Origin: an uncultured Clostridia bacterium
Lineage (GTDB): Bacteria > Bacillota_A > Clostridia > Peptostreptococcales > Anaerovoracaceae
NCBI GenBank assembly: GCA_945873875.1
Contig: CAMCER010000009.1
Span: 1 to 10,463, forward strand
Direction: 5' to 3'
Length of the DNA stretch: 10,463 nt
Made by a program: the position numbers and the translations under genes. The notes below the pieces were generated by a model. The model made no database searches. It had not been told where the DNA came from and was given only the letters and a program-made list of their open reading frames with translations. Positions within the stretch are counted from its first letter, which is position 1. Each line of letters begins with the position of its first letter. Positions 1 through 6,766 of the stretch are shown here, in pieces.

Positions 1-1587
1 ATCTTCCGGTTTCGGAACGTAGCCTATCTCGACTTCGTCTGCGTCTACTTTGTCTTCGCATCTCTTTAATATCCACTCGAGGACTCTCAGGTTGTCGCCG
101 AATCCCGGCCAGATGAAGTCGCCGTTATCGTCTGTCCTGAACCAGTTGACGTTGAATATCTTAGGAGGATTGGTCATCTTCTTTCCCATGTCCATCCAGT
201 GCTGCCAGTAGTCACCCATGTGGTAACCGCAGAACGGGAGCATAGCCATCGGGTCTCTTCTTACAACGCCTACCTCGCCTGTTGCAGCGGCAGTCGTCTC
301 AGAACCCATTACTGATCCTACGAATACGCCGTGATCCCAGTCTCTTGACTGATAAACCAGCGGTGCGGTCTTGGCGCGTCTTCCGCCGAAAATGATAGCG
401 GAGATAGGAACGCCCTTCGGGTTTTCGAATTCACTTGAGATGCACGGACAGTTCTTAGCCGGTGCTGTGAATCTTGAATTAGGATGCGCGCCTTTCTCGG
501 TGCTTTCAGGCGGCCATATATTGCCCTGCCAGTCTTCTGCGTTCATCGGACGCTCGTCAGTCATCTTTTCCCACCAGACTGTGTTGTCGTCAAGATTCCT
601 TACTACGTTGGTGAATATGGTGTTCTTGCTGGTTGATGCCAGTGCGTTAGGATTGGACTTGTTGTTGGTTCCCGGAGCTACTCCGAAGAATCCGTTCTCA
701 GGATTGACTGCCCAGAGTCTTCCGTCTTCGCCGATCCTCAGCCATGCGATGTCATCGCCTACGCAGTATACCTTCCAGCCTTCTTTCCTGTATTTTTCAG
801 GCGGGATCAGCATAGCCAGGTTGGTCTTTCCGCATGCTGACGGGAAAGCGCCTGTTACATAGCGTACATTCCCCTGCGGATCTTCGATACCCAGTATGAG
901 CATGTGCTCTGCCATCCAGCCTTCCTTGTGTCCCAGGTAGGATGCTATTCTCAGAGCCAGACACTTCTTGCCCAGCAGTACGTTTCCGCCGTATCCGGAG
1001 TTGACTGATATGATGGTGTTGTCCTCCGGGAAGTGTGATATGTATCTCTTTTCCGGATCCAGCTTGTCCTTGCAGTGAAGGCCTTTAGTATAATCCGGTG
1101 AATCTCCCAGCGCGTCAAGTACAGTGTTTCCGACCCTGGTCATGATAGCCATTGAAAGCACTACGTATATAGAGTCTGTGATCTCGATACCGATCTTCGC
1201 GAAAGGTGAATCAACTGTACCCATTGAAAACGGGATGATATACATGGTCCTGCCCTTCATGGCGCCGTCTGCGATCCCGTAAAGAAGCTTATACATTTCT
1301 TCCGGGTCCATCCAGTTGTTAGTAGGGCCTGCGTCTTCCTCTTTTTTAGAACAAATGAATGTACGTCCTTCTACTCTTGCTACGTCCTGTCTGTCACTTC
1401 TGTGCAGGTAGCAGCCCGGGAGCTTCTCTTCGTTGAGCTTGATCATCTCTCCGGTAGAGCATCCTTCTTTTCTGAGATCTTCCAGCTGCGACTCTTCGCC
1501 TGTGATCCATACTACCTCTTCAGGTTTGGTGAGTTTCGTCATCTCATCGATCCAAGATAACAGGTGCGGGTTTTTTGTTGGTGCCAT
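1..1587 (-). CDS. pckG: Phosphoenolpyruvate carboxykinase, GTP-type (C-terminus cut by window edge)
   Basis: This gene interconverts oxaloacetate and phosphoenolpyruvate with GTP/GDP in the cytoplasm (EC 4.1.1.32). In anaerobes it can run either way, for gluconeogenesis or for PEP carboxylation with nucleotide gain. The frame is open from an ATG at 1587 to the window edge, giving 529 residues; the family is about 600 long, so the last 60-80 residues are outside. Visible motifs are the P-loop with the hyper-reactive cysteine, GAFPSACGKTN at residues 246-256 (Cys252), and the FGGRRAKTAPLVY segment near residue 400. These are signatures of the GTP family, not the ATP family. The start follows a good Shine-Dalgarno (GGAGG, six bases before ATG). 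The gene begins 90 bases after upp in the same direction. I see no convincing promoter in that spacer, so readthrough from upp is plausible. Identity is very secure; the symbol follows common usage. Confidence 0.96.
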   Translation of the reverse strand, partial: MAPTKNPHLLSWIDEMTKLTKPEEVVWITGEESQLEDLRKEGCSTGEMIKLNEEKLPGCYLHRSDRQDVARVEGRTFICSKKEEDAGPTNNWMDPEEMYKLLYGIADGAMKGRTMYIIPFSMGTVDSPFAKIGIEITDSIYVVLSMAIMTRVGNTVLDALGDSPDYTKGLHCKDKLDPEKRYISHFPEDNTIISVNSGYGGNVLLGKKCLALRIASYLGHKEGWMAEHMLILGIEDPQGNVRYVTGAFPSACGKTNLAMLIPPEKYRKEGWKVYCVGDDIAWLRIGEDGRLWAVNPENGFFGVAPGTNNKSNPNALASTSKNTIFTNVVRNLDDNTVWWEKMTDERPMNAEDWQGNIWPPESTEKGAHPNSRFTAPAKNCPCISSEFENPKGVPISAIIFGGRRAKTAPLVYQSRDWDHGVFVGSVMGSETTAAATGEVGVVRRDPMAMLPFCGYHMGDYWQHWMDMGKKMTNPPKIFNVNWFRTDDNGDFIWPGFGDNLRVLEWILKRCEDKVDADEVEIGYVPKPED

Positions 1588-1650
1588 TTCTTTCCTCCGT
1601 AAAAAATGTTGATCGTAAGTTTTATCCTCATGCACAAAGGTGCGCGTTCT

Positions 1651-1670
1651 GCTTCCGGCATCCCGGAAGC
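1651..1670 (-). other. Stem-loop between upp and the PEPCK gene
   Basis: A perfect 8-base-pair stem (arms GCTTCCGG and CCGGAAGC) with a four-base loop begins seven bases after the upp stop codon. No run of T follows it on either strand, so it does not fit a standard Rho-independent terminator. It could be a 3'-end stabilising or RNA-processing hairpin separating upp from PEPCK expression. A smaller 4-pair hairpin (1632-1643) lies between it and the PEPCK start. Confidence 0.6.
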
Positions 1671-1677
1671 TATGCTG

Positions 1678-2307
1678 CTATTTCGTGCCGTAAAGTCTGT
1701 CGCCTGCGTCTCCCAGGCCGGGAACGATGTACGCGTTCTCGTTGAGCTTCTCATCCTTGGCCGCGATGAATATATCGACATCAGGATGATCAGAGTGCAG
1801 CCTTTCGATTCCCTCCGGCGCTGCGATCAGACACATGAACCTTATTTTCCTGCCGCCTCTCTGCTTGATGAAGTTTATGGCAGCAGATGCGCTTCCTCCC
1901 GTTGCCAGCATCGGGTCGAGCACGATTATCTCTCTGTTTTCTATATCGCTTGGCAGTTTGCAGTAATACTCCACCGGCTCGTGGGTCTCTTCATTTCTGT
2001 AAAGACCTATATGTCCCACTCTGGCGCTGGGTATCATGGAGATCATGCCGTCCACCATGCCAAGTCCTGCTCTCAGGATGGGAACGATGGCCAGCTTGCT
2101 GCCTTTGAGCATCTTAGCCTTAGTAGCGCAGATAGGTGTCTCTATATCCACTTCCTCAAGTTCCAGTTCTCTGGTCGCCTCGAAGCACATGAGCATGGCT
2201 ATCTCTTTTACCAGTTCTCTGAAATCCTTGGTACTGGTGTTCTTATCCCTGAGGATCGCAGTCTTATGCTGGATCAGCGGGTGATCGAATACATATACAT
2301 TGGCCAT
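1678..2307 (-). CDS. upp: Uracil phosphoribosyltransferase
   Basis: Upp salvages uracil by joining it to PRPP to make UMP (EC 2.4.2.9) in the cytoplasm. The 209-residue length is the family norm. The N-terminus ([12 protein letters not shown]) is characteristic. The PRPP-binding loop is [13 protein letters not shown] (residues 129-141), and the C-terminal uracil-binding segment is [17 protein letters not shown]. The ATG at 2307 matches the usual start, but no Shine-Dalgarno lies at the normal distance. A strong AGGAGG is 34 bases upstream, beyond a hairpin (see the separate entry). rpiB ends 54 bases upstream and PEPCK begins 90 bases downstream. In many Firmicutes upp sits near rpiB and sua5, so the position supports the call. 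Confidence 0.98.
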   Translation of the reverse strand: MANVYVFDHPLIQHKTAILRDKNTSTKDFRELVKEIAMLMCFEATRELELEEVDIETPICATKAKMLKGSKLAIVPILRAGLGMVDGMISMIPSARVGHIGLYRNEETHEPVEYYCKLPSDIENREIIVLDPMLATGGSASAAINFIKQRGGRKIRFMCLIAAPEGIERLHSDHPDVDIFIAAKDEKLNENAYIVPGLGDAGDRLYGTK

Positions 2308-2317
2308 TTTTGATTTT

Positions 2318-2350
2318 GCAGAGAAGCCTTCTCCCCTGCACCCTCCTTCC
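2318..2350 (-). promoter_or_regulatory. Displaced Shine-Dalgarno plus hairpin before upp
   Basis: On the coding strand the purine-rich GGAAGGAGGG (2341-2350; AGGAGG core 2342-2347) is followed one base later by a 22-base hairpin (2318-2339). The hairpin has arms GCAGGGGAG and CTTCTCTGC, nine pairs including two G-T wobbles, and a four-base loop. Ten A-rich bases then lead to the upp ATG. The linear distance from AGGAGG to ATG is 34 bases, too far for direct use. Folding the hairpin would leave about 12 bases, close to workable spacing. This looks like a structure that positions or gates the ribosome. It was folded by hand, without energy calculation. Confidence 0.5.
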
Positions 2351-2361
2351 TGCAGTTTTAT

Positions 2362-2793
2362 TTACATTTCATCTAACATATCTGTACGTCTCTTATGGCG
2401 TCCTCCTTCAAACTCGGACGACAGCCATTTATCGACTATTTTTAATGCAGTTTCTTCTTCAAGGATCCTGCCTCCCATGGAGATCATGTTGGCATTGTTA
2501 TGCTTTGAAGCCATCTCCGCCATCTCCTCTGATGTGCAGAGAGCGCACCGGATGCCTTTTACTTTGTTGGCGGCTATGGATATGCCGATGCCTGTGCCGC
2601 AGCATACTATGCCTTTATCGGCCTTTCCTGAAGCCACTTCTTCCGCGCATTTTCTGCCGAATACCGGGTAGTCCACCGACTCTTCGGAGTATGTGCCCAG
2701 ATCTGTCACTTCGATGCCTTTCTTTTCCAGATGTTCCTTGACTGTGTTTTTCAGGGCGAAACCGCCGTGATCGCTTGCTACTGCTATTTTCAT
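2362..2793 (-). CDS. rpiB: Ribose-5-phosphate isomerase B
   Basis: RpiB (LacA/RpiB family, EC 5.3.1.6) interconverts ribose 5-phosphate and ribulose 5-phosphate in the non-oxidative pentose phosphate pathway. The 143-residue length is typical. Visible family marks are SDHGG near the N-terminus (residues 7-11), the active-site loop GIVCCGTGIGISIAANK (61-77) with the expected catalytic Cys65, HNNANMISMGGR (98-109), and the C-terminal GGRHKRR basic patch that binds phosphate. The start has a good AGGAG five to six bases before ATG. It lies 42 bases after the sua5 stop. It supplies ribose phosphate and thus PRPP, the co-substrate of the next gene's product Upp. This is a sensible pairing, though the functional link is inference. 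The ywlE-type phosphatase gene found between sua5 and rpiB in Bacillus is absent here. Confidence 0.97.
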   Translation of the reverse strand: MKIAVASDHGGFALKNTVKEHLEKKGIEVTDLGTYSEESVDYPVFGRKCAEEVASGKADKGIVCCGTGIGISIAANKVKGIRCALCTSEEMAEMASKHNNANMISMGGRILEEETALKIVDKWLSSEFEGGRHKRRTDMLDEM

Positions 2794-2835
2794 ATGGTCT
2801 CCTGCTCTGGTCTTTTCCGGGTCCTTTCAGACCTG

Positions 2836-3864
2836 TCAGACTCTTACTATGTTATATCCTGCAGACTTGAGCATCCTGTTCATCACAGCAAAGCCCACGC
2901 CGTCTGTGTCGCTTAAAGCTCCCGCCAGAATCAGGTCAACGTCCTGATGATCAAGATCTCTCAGCTTTGCAAAGAAATCATGTGCCGCCTCTATGAAGGC
3001 TTTTTCCTCGAATAGAAGGACGCCTACTTTAGAGCCCAGCTTCTCGTTCAGCTCTTTAAGTCTCTGTATCTCTCTCTTAACATCGTTTCTGGCGCCTTCC
3101 ACTATGAGCATGTCTGCCTTGGGGGCGTAATGTTTATACTTCATGCCGGGGGCCTTGGGAATCACATCATCTGCTTTCCTGCCTGCGGCTATCTCTTTCA
3201 TCTCTTCAGCAGTGCGAAGAGCCGCCGGATCGATCTGGACCTTTCTGCCAATGGCTGCCTCGATCTGCTCTTCTGTCAGTATGCCGGGCCTGAGTATCAT
3301 GGGAGTCTCGCCTGTAACATCCAGGACTGTGGACTCTATTCCTACTCTGCAGGGCTCTCCTTTCAGTATCACGTCGACTTTGCCGTCAAGATCCTCCACT
3401 ACGTGTTCGTATGTGGTCGGACTGGGTCTTCCGGAAAGGTTGGCGCTGGGAGCCGCAACGGGCACTCCTGCCAGATTTATCAGCTTTCTTGCCGTCTCGT
3501 TATCAGGCATCCTGACTGCAACTGTGTCAAGGCCGCCGGTAGTGGTCTTCGGGATCTCGTCCCTTTTCTTCACTACCAGAGTCAGAGGTCCCGGCCAGAA
3601 ATTATCGATAAGATCCACGATAACAGGACTCAGCATCCTGGTCATCTGACCTATGTCGCTGGCGCGGCTGATGTGGACTATCATAGGGTTGTCTGAAGGC
3701 CTTCCTTTGGCTTCATATACCCTTTTCACCGCGTCCTCATTCAGCGCGTCTGCCCCGAGACCGTACACAGTCTCTGTGGGAAATGCCACCAGACCGCCGT
3801 CTGCCAGTATCTTCGCTGCTTTTTCTATATTTTCATCTGTGGGATCCAGTATGAGTGTTTCCAT
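2836..3864 (-). CDS. sua5: L-threonylcarbamoyladenylate synthase (Sua5 type)
   Basis: This enzyme makes threonylcarbamoyl-AMP from threonine, bicarbonate and ATP (EC 2.7.7.87), the first step of t6A37 modification of ANN-decoding tRNAs. At 342 residues it is the two-domain Sua5 form, not the short TsaC/YrdC form. The YrdC domain spans about residues 5-205, with FPTETVYGLGADA (28-40), KGRPSDNP (53-60), a VAVRMPDN segment (115-122) and APSANLSGRPSPT (138-150). The linker and Sua5 domain follow, with the PGMKYKHYAP motif (239-248) and DGVGFAVMNRML near the end. The ATG at 3864 lies five bases after the prfA stop, with AAGGA very close to the start. Translational coupling to prfA is therefore likely. 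Some annotations name this family tsaC or ywlC. Confidence 0.96.
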   Translation of the reverse strand: METLILDPTDENIEKAAKILADGGLVAFPTETVYGLGADALNEDAVKRVYEAKGRPSDNPMIVHISRASDIGQMTRMLSPVIVDLIDNFWPGPLTLVVKKRDEIPKTTTGGLDTVAVRMPDNETARKLINLAGVPVAAPSANLSGRPSPTTYEHVVEDLDGKVDVILKGEPCRVGIESTVLDVTGETPMILRPGILTEEQIEAAIGRKVQIDPAALRTAEEMKEIAAGRKADDVIPKAPGMKYKHYAPKADMLIVEGARNDVKREIQRLKELNEKLGSKVGVLLFEEKAFIEAAHDFFAKLRDLDHQDVDLILAGALSDTDGVGFAVMNRMLKSAGYNIVRV

Positions 3865-3869
3865 TATCC

Positions 3870-4937
3870 TTAAAATTCCTTCATCTTTTCAGCCTGATCG
3901 CTGGTGATGAGACCATCGATCACTTCGTCAAGTTCTCCGTCAAGGAAGTAGTCGAGTTTATATAAAGTCATGCCTATCCTGTGGTCTGTGATCCTTCCCT
4001 GCGGGAAGTTATATGTCCTTATGCGCTCGCTCCTGTCGCCTGTTCCTACCTGGCTCTTTCTCTCAGCTGATATCTCATCCTGCTGCTCTCTCAGTTTCAG
4101 GTCGTAGAGCCTTGCTCTAAGTACCTTGAAGGCCTTGTCTTTGTTCTTTATCTGTGATTTTTCGTCCTGACAGGTTACAACCAGTCCTGTAGGGATGTGG
4201 GTAAGTCTAACGGCTGAGTCTGTAGTGTTTACGCACTGGCCGCCGTTTCCGGAAGCGCGGTAAACGTCTACTCTTACGTCGTTGGGATCAAGATCCACTT
4301 CAACGTCATCTATCTCAGGAAGCACTGCCACAGTGGCAGCGGATGTATGTATCCTTCCGCTGGATTCAGTTTCAGGCACGCGCTGCACGCGGTGAGCGCC
4401 GCTTTCGTATTTCAGTCTTGAGTATGCGCCTTTACCCTTGATGAGCATGACAGCTTCCTTGATGCCGCCTATGCCGGTCTCGTTGATCTCCATCAGCTCA
4501 GTCTTCCACCCTTTGCGCTCAGCATAGCGGGTGTACATTCTGAGAAGGTCCGCGCCGAAAAGAGCAGCCTCTTCACCGCCGGTGCCTGCTCTTATCTCAA
4601 GTATTACGTTCTTTTCATCGTTAGGGTCTTTAGGAAGAAGCAGCACTTTGAGTTCCTCTTCAAGTGCCGGCAGCTTTTCCTCAAGTTCTGAAAGCTCCAT
4701 TTTAGCCAGTTTTTTCATCTCTTCATCCTGGCCGCTTTCATTGAGCATTTCCCGGGCTTCATCCATCCCGGTCTTTACCTTCTTATATTCTTCGTATTTT
4801 TTTACGACGGGCTCAAGCTCGCCCATCTCTTTCACATACTTCTGCCATACGGCCTGATTTCCTATTATCTCAGGATCTGATACCTTCTGTGAAAGCTCTG
4901 CATATTTATCTGTTATAAAGTCTAATTTGTCAAACAT
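3870..4937 (-). CDS. prfA: Peptide chain release factor 1 (RF1)
   Basis: RF1 recognises UAA and UAG stop codons in the ribosomal A site and triggers peptide release. The protein is 355 residues, as expected. The GGQ catalytic motif is at 232-234 (context [18 protein letters not shown]). The stop-codon-reading PxT motif is present as PET (188-190, in [16 protein letters not shown]). RF2 would show SPF there, so RF1 is the secure choice. The N-terminal third is a charged helical region. The ATG at 4937 follows a GGAGAGGA Shine-Dalgarno. The gene is separated from rpmE by that gene's terminator, so it needs its own promoter; a weak candidate is listed. The methyltransferase gene prmC, which modifies the GGQ glutamine and often neighbours prfA, is not here. 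sua5 follows after five bases. Confidence 0.98.
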   Translation of the reverse strand: MFDKLDFITDKYAELSQKVSDPEIIGNQAVWQKYVKEMGELEPVVKKYEEYKKVKTGMDEAREMLNESGQDEEMKKLAKMELSELEEKLPALEEELKVLLLPKDPNDEKNVILEIRAGTGGEEAALFGADLLRMYTRYAERKGWKTELMEINETGIGGIKEAVMLIKGKGAYSRLKYESGAHRVQRVPETESSGRIHTSAATVAVLPEIDDVEVDLDPNDVRVDVYRASGNGGQCVNTTDSAVRLTHIPTGLVVTCQDEKSQIKNKDKAFKVLRARLYDLKLREQQDEISAERKSQVGTGDRSERIRTYNFPQGRITDHRIGMTLYKLDYFLDGELDEVIDGLITSDQAEKMKEF

Positions 4938-4993
4938 TTTCCTCTCCGGATCTATGATTTCTGCCCATATATCAGGGCATTTTTAGTCAATTT

Positions 4994-5002
4994 ATTCTAC
5001 CA
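4994..5002 (-). promoter_or_regulatory. Candidate extended -10 promoter for prfA
   Basis: The coding strand reads TGG-TAGAAT just after the rpmE terminator: five of six matches to the -10 hexamer (4994-4999) plus an extended TGn element. No good -35 lies 16-18 bases upstream (the position is T-rich, from the terminator tail). A promoter is expected between the terminator and prfA, and this is the best match I see. The resulting leader would be about 50 bases and includes a 5-pair hairpin at 4962-4979. Confidence 0.35.
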
Positions 5003-5015
5003 TATCCAAAGCCAT

Positions 5016-5054
5016 AAAAAAACCGAAAGTCCAAAGTAATTTCCGAACTTCCGG
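5016..5054 (-). terminator. Rho-independent terminator of rpmE
   Basis: On the coding strand, arms CCGGAAGTTC and GGACTTTCGG pair over ten positions, two of them G-T wobbles, with a 12-base loop. A run of seven T follows immediately. It lies about 27 bases beyond the rpmE stop codon and reads in the same direction. It is the only textbook intrinsic terminator in the window and splits the region into two transcription groups. Confidence 0.9.
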
Positions 5055-5081
5055 GTCTTTTTAAGATACAAGTTTTCTTTA

Positions 5082-5282
5082 CTAGTCAAGGTTATACTTG
5101 TTCTTGAATTTCTCAACGCGTCCGCCGCGATTGATGAATTTCTGCTGTCCTGTAAAGAATGGATGGCACTCTGAGCACACGTCTAATCTGATCTCTTCTT
5201 CAGTAGACCGTGTAACGAATGTGTTACCGCATGCGCAAGTTACTTTACATTCCTTATATTCAGGATGGATTCCTTCCTTCAT
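5082..5282 (-). CDS. rpmE: 50S ribosomal protein L31 (zinc-binding type)
   Basis: bL31 is a small protein of the large ribosomal subunit that bridges to the small subunit. With the start at 5282 it is 66 residues, the family size, beginning [12 protein letters not shown]. The four zinc ligands are present as CxC (Cys16, Cys18) and CxxC (Cys36, Cys39), which makes it the C+ (zinc-containing) paralogue. The C-terminus [11 protein letters not shown] is typical. I chose ATG 5282 because a GAGGTG Shine-Dalgarno sits six to seven bases before it and the protein then matches family length. An in-frame ATG at 5321, with GGAGGGG nine bases upstream, would add [13 protein letters not shown] and cannot be excluded. 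The gene has its own promoter and terminator, so it is probably transcribed alone or with readthrough from the ATPase gene. Confidence 0.97.
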   Translation of the reverse strand: MKEGIHPEYKECKVTCACGNTFVTRSTEEEIRLDVCSECHPFFTGQQKFINRGGRVEKFKNKYNLD

Positions 5283-5338
5283 GCTTTTCACCTCTTTCCT
5301 GCTCAGGCTGTGCCTTTGCATAATTTACTGCCCCTCCA

Positions 5339-5361
5339 TGTCCGATCAACACTTGAGGACA
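5339..5361 (-). promoter_or_regulatory. Leader hairpin of rpmE mRNA
   Basis: Almost at the predicted transcription start, the arms TGTCC-TCAA and TTGA-(TC)-GGACA form nine pairs with a two-base bulge and a three-base loop. The hairpin ends directly before the GGAGGGG that precedes the upstream in-frame ATG. L31 leader RNAs with autoregulatory hairpins are known in several bacterial groups, so an L31-binding leader is a reasonable guess. It was folded by hand. Confidence 0.45.
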
Positions 5362-5369
5362 GCTTTTAC

Positions 5370-5398
5370 AATATATCACAGGGAATATTGATATGCAA
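5370..5398 (-). promoter_or_regulatory. Sigma-A promoter of rpmE
   Basis: The -35 is TTGCAT (5393-5398) and the -10 is TATATT (5370-5375), with an exact 17-base spacer. The spacer ends in TGA, giving an extended -10 (TG-n-TATATT). An A-rich tract lies directly upstream of the -35, resembling an UP element. Transcription should start near 5363, giving a leader of about 80 bases before the rpmE start. Confidence 0.8.
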
Positions 5399-5428
5399 GG
5401 GTTTTTTCCTTTTCGACGCATCATTTTT

Positions 5429-6643
5429 TCATATCATATGCACAGGGATCGCCCTGGCATCTGAGCCGACAGGCATGGCTTTGTCGATCTGACATATCAC
5501 TATACCTTCCGCGACAGTTTTGTCCGGTATTTTCTTTAATATCGAGAATGGCCTGCTCCATTTGTCATCTATAGTCGCAGATTTTTTTATTTCAACAGGA
5601 TACAGGATATTATCGTTTTCAATAACGAGATCTATTTCTTTTTTGTCTTTATCCCTGTAGTAATATATTTTATCCAGCGATTTTCCCGCATTCATATGTG
5701 ATTTGATGATCTCACTCACTACAAAGGTTTCAAAAATATGTCCGGACATGGCGCCGTTTCTGGCAGATCTGGCCGTGTTCCATCCGACCAGATAACACAG
5801 AAGACCTGTATCCATGAAATACAGTTTCGGCGTTTTGATCACTCTCTTTATGGCGTTGTTCTGATAGGGCCTTACGATCCGGATCATCCCAGAAGCAGAA
5901 ACGACAGACAGCCAGTTCTGAACGGTTTTTATATCTACGCCTATATCGCGGGCTATATCCCCGCAGACCAGCATCTGGCCCGATCTGGCGGCTGCAGAGA
6001 TAAGAAAACTTCTGAATTTGAGTTCATCTTTGATGTTGATTATCTTTCTGACATCTCTTTCGATATATGTTCTGACATAATCCCTGTAAAACCATTCCCA
6101 GTCTCTGTCAGTATCCTGCAGTTCGGGCATTGAACCCCTGTGTATCACATGCCATATATCAGACAAAGGCTCAGCCTTCTTTTTTCTCTTCTCAACAAAC
6201 TCCGCAGATGGGATAAAAGCATCTGTCGTATCATCATCTGTAAGTTCACGCATGCTAAGTCCTGACATTTCAATTATCGAGATACGTCCGGCCAATGATT
6301 CTGAAGCTTCACTCATAAGTTCATACCGCTGTGAGCCTGTCAGAAAAATCTGCCCTTTACCGCTGTTGCCGTCAACCTGCAGTTTTATTGTCCTGAACAG
6401 CTCTGGAGCATATTGGACCTCATCAATGATCAGAGGTATATGTTTATCTTTGAAAAAAAGAGCCCTGTCGCCCTTTGCCAGAAAAAGTTCGTTCTCGTCA
6501 TCAAGCGTACAGTACTCATATTCAGGAAAGACATGCTGAATGACCGTAGACTTGCCGACCTGCCTTGCGCCGGTAAGCAATACTACCTTTGTCTGCTTGC
6601 CTGCTTTCTTCAGCACTGCTTCAATTGTTCTCTTTTTATACAT
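5429..6643 (-). CDS. AAA-type ATPase with DUF4143 / nuclease-like C-terminus
   Basis: The protein belongs to the widespread AAA_14/DUF4143 family, whose physiological role is mostly unknown. With the start at 6643 it is 404 residues. The N-terminal ATPase shows Walker A GARQVGKST (25-33), Walker B LIIDEVQ (71-77) and a sensor strand FLTGSQ (100-105). A winged-helix-like stretch covers about 225-260. The C-terminal part keeps a pattern compatible with a PD-(D/E)xK nuclease fold: Glu305, Asp338 and ExK at 351-353 (YPVEIKKS). No signal peptide or membrane segment is seen. The start is chosen because GGAG lies six to seven bases before this ATG, the family usually begins MYKR-like, and a strong promoter's -10 box overlaps the earlier in-frame ATG at 6685. 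The gene is visibly A/T-richer than its neighbours (rows near 5581-5700 are about 25-33% GC by hand count, against 55% in part of mnmA). This suggests horizontal gain. It is not obviously linked to either neighbour. Confidence 0.9.
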   Translation of the reverse strand: MYKKRTIEAVLKKAGKQTKVVLLTGARQVGKSTVIQHVFPEYEYCTLDDENELFLAKGDRALFFKDKHIPLIIDEVQYAPELFRTIKLQVDGNSGKGQIFLTGSQRYELMSEASESLAGRISIIEMSGLSMRELTDDDTTDAFIPSAEFVEKRKKKAEPLSDIWHVIHRGSMPELQDTDRDWEWFYRDYVRTYIERDVRKIINIKDELKFRSFLISAAARSGQMLVCGDIARDIGVDIKTVQNWLSVVSASGMIRIVRPYQNNAIKRVIKTPKLYFMDTGLLCYLVGWNTARSARNGAMSGHIFETFVVSEIIKSHMNAGKSLDKIYYYRDKDKKEIDLVIENDNILYPVEIKKSATIDDKWSRPFSILKKIPDKTVAEGIVICQIDKAMPVGSDARAIPVHMI

Positions 6644-6658
6644 GGCGCTCTCCATTTT

Positions 6659-6695
6659 TTCGGCTATATTGGACTTCAACTCCATTTTAGCCGAA
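6659..6695. repeat. Inverted repeat across the ATPase promoter start region
   Basis: Perfect 8-base arms, TTCGGCTA (6659-6666) and TAGCCGAA (6688-6695), are separated by 21 bases. One arm overlaps the upstream edge of the -10 box and the spacer. The other lies about ten bases beyond the likely transcription start. Half-sites placed this way fit an operator for a dimeric repressor, possibly the encoded protein itself; that role is inference. The two arms could also pair as DNA, but the transcript contains only one of them. Confidence 0.5.
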
Positions 6696-6712
6696 GCAGC
6701 GCCTTCTGTCAA
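6684..6712 (-). promoter_or_regulatory. Near-consensus sigma-A promoter of the ATPase gene
   Basis: The -35 is a perfect TTGACA (6707-6712) and the -10 is TAAAAT (6684-6689, five of six), with an exact 17-base spacer. It is the best promoter in the window. Transcription would start near 6677. This rules out the TTG (6727) and ATG (6685) in-frame starts on this transcript and supports ATG 6643 with a leader of about 34 bases. Confidence 0.85.
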
Positions 6713-6766
6713 TAATCTTCCTGACAACTGCGATCTTCTTATGTCGTCTATGCTCCGATCGCGCTT

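Noticed and set aside
371..862. 163-codon plus-strand frame opposite the PEPCK gene
   Set aside because: It lies antisense to conserved PEPCK coding sequence, and its low-complexity hydrophobic translation is typical of a shadow frame.
1588..1650. Possible promoter for PEPCK (GATAAA or TACGAT as -10)
   Set aside because: No -35 match occurs at 16-18 base spacing. The best pairing (TTGTGC to TACGAT) has only a 14-base spacer.
1606..2313. 235-codon open frame on the plus strand opposite upp
   Set aside because: It is wholly antisense to a secure upp gene, its translation matches no family I recognise, and no ribosome site precedes it.
2794..2835. Five-pair inverted repeat (GGTCT / AGACC) in the sua5-rpiB spacer
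   Set aside because: The stem is short and the loop is 15 bases, so it is well within chance for a spacer of this size.
3130..3696. Plus-strand frames of 168-188 codons opposite sua5
   Set aside because: They are shadows of the sua5 frame. The Sua5 motifs read cleanly on the minus strand over the same span.
6644..6727. 28-residue N-terminal extension of the ATPase from a TTG at 6727
   Set aside because: The strong promoter's -10 box lies inside this stretch, so its transcript would start after the TTG and the first ATG. The ATG at 6643 has the better ribosome site.
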